Below, one piece after another: positions 63,282 to 64,000 of a stretch of DNA of 64,000 nt (positions are counted from its first letter, which is position 1; each line of letters starts with the position of its first letter). The translations under genes and the position numbers were made by a program. Origin of the DNA: Parastagonospora avenae f. sp. tritici 18332-5 (Eukaryota; Ascomycota; Dothideomycetes; Pleosporales; Phaeosphaeriaceae). The DNA is taken from contig JAFJTR010000002.1 of assembly GCA_022559985.1 (NCBI GenBank), forward strand, positions 434,001-498,000. The letters run 5' to 3'. Below the pieces are notes generated by a model. The model searched no databases, was not told where the DNA came from, and worked only from the letters and a program-made list of their open reading frames with translations.

Positions 63282-64000
63282 ATGGACTATTTGGACGACC
63301 TGGATCAAGAGGCCATGAGCGCGTTCTGCGAGCTCGATGGTGAGACTACCTTAGATGGAAGCACGGACTCCGCTATGGCATTGTCCTCCGAGACAAGCAA
63401 CCTAATAATTCGGTCCAGCACAAGCAACAAGAAGCCGAATCGAACACCAGTACGAACACGATGCAATATGGACTATCTTTTGAAGATGACCGAGCCGCTT
63501 ACTCCGGCAATACTCGCATCTGCTGCTATCCTCCCCTTACAACCAAGAATCATCCAAGGCGAAAGCGATAATGGCGTCGCACAATTCTGCCAAATCAGCG
63601 AGTTTGATGTTCCCAATATCAAGCGCTGAATTGGGCATAATTATCCCACTATTGCCCCAGTATTTTCTCCTATAAACAAGGTAGGCAAGGCTTTGTCGCC
63701 CTTCGCATGCCCAACTCTTGGTCTGGACACGACTCTCCTCCAATACCGGCCTGCAAGCGCTGTTTCATCTATTCACCACACTAAGCAAAGCCAGTATCCG
63801 GCTTGGTACTTCTTCTACGGTACGCTAGCAAATTCTTCGTTCCTGGCCAATCTGTTCTCTTTAGCGCTCGGACATGTACCAGCACTGTTCCCGGCCTCTA
63901 TACAGGGAGGAAAGCTCAAGACCTGGGGAGGGAAGTACAAGGCTTTAGTTGACAATCCTGGTTCGCAGGTGGTTGGATGGGCCTACAAAGTCCTTTCACA
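63282..64000 (+). CDS. Gamma-glutamylcyclotransferase/AIG2-like protein, 5' part (cut by the window edge)
   Basis: From 63807 the frame reads YFFYGTLANSSFLANLFSLALGHVPALFPA, then LKTWGGKYKALVDNPGSQVVGWAYKV up to base 64000. This is the FFYGTL substrate-loop and W-G-x-Y-x-A-L-V pattern of the GGCT/AIG2-like fold, whose members cleave gamma-glutamyl compounds. The protein continues beyond the window. Upstream in the same frame an ATG at 63282 opens MDYLDDLDQEAMSAF, but a TGA at 63627 interrupts it. An intron removing that stop is needed if they form one gene; I could not fix its borders. The two parts might also belong to separate genes. Confidence 0.6.

Noticed and set aside
1..64000. Search for tRNA genes, rRNA, transposon termini and CRISPR arrays
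   Set aside because: No cloverleaf with A and B boxes, no rRNA-like block, no long terminal or inverted repeats and no regularly spaced palindromic repeats could be recognised by eye. A tRNAscan and repeat search would be decisive.

Overview
The window looks like nuclear chromosomal DNA from a filamentous ascomycete (Pezizomycotina), probably a Dothideomycete. The evidence is direct: genes on both strands are interrupted by introns of about 43-65 nt with GTRNGN donors, CTRAY-like branch sites and YAG acceptors. The gene set is fungal (midasin, CTK3, ALG5, a fungal NiCoT, mitochondrial CEM1, a fungal N-terminal/ankyrin protein, Celp0028-type and small cysteine-rich secreted proteins). The class-level placement is inference. 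Exon boundaries were worked out by hand from splice signals, phase agreement and family alignment from memory; there is no transcript evidence.

Layout. 1-1.3 kb: no gene recognised. 1.3-8.1 kb: MET2, ALG5, a kelch beta-propeller protein and a family III CoA-transferase. 8.1-12.9 kb: a gene-poor pocket with a possible small spliced gene and two head-to-head secreted-protein genes (candidate effectors). 12.9-27.5 kb: one uninterrupted 4,855-codon reading frame for midasin (MDN1). 27.5-36.7 kb: a compact housekeeping block of mitochondrial L12, CTK3, PRO3, a RING-like/SR-rich protein, a membrane-anchored alpha/beta hydrolase and a 76-aa protein. 36.7-39.1 kb: sparse, with a possible frameshifted gene relic and a weak small spliced gene. 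39.2-42.5 kb: nickel/cobalt permease and the seven-exon mitochondrial ketoacyl-ACP synthase CEM1. 43.4-50.8 kb: FAD monooxygenase, secreted carboxylesterase, EVE-domain protein, epoxide hydrolase and a hypothetical. 51.2-59.5 kb: a RING/ZZ/SH3 E3-like protein, a Q-rich secreted repeat protein, a sugar O-acetyltransferase and STE14. 60.3-64 kb: a six-exon protein with a fungal NLR-type N-terminus and ankyrin repeat, then a right-edge-truncated gamma-glutamylcyclotransferase/AIG2-like gene.

Functional links are loose, as usual for a fungal chromosome. MDN1 and the mitoribosomal L12 gene are divergent across 290 bp, pairing cytosolic and mitochondrial ribosome production. The 43-50 kb enzymes have no PKS/NRPS backbone, so they are not a classic secondary-metabolite cluster. 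No tRNA, rRNA, transposon or CRISPR was recognised. The most unusual items are the two-secreted-protein pocket, the Q-rich minisatellite protein, the DWNN-less RING/SR protein, the RING-ZZ-ZZ-ZZ-SH3 protein, the STAND-type N-terminus fused to a single ankyrin unit, and two stop-free introns whose length is a multiple of three.
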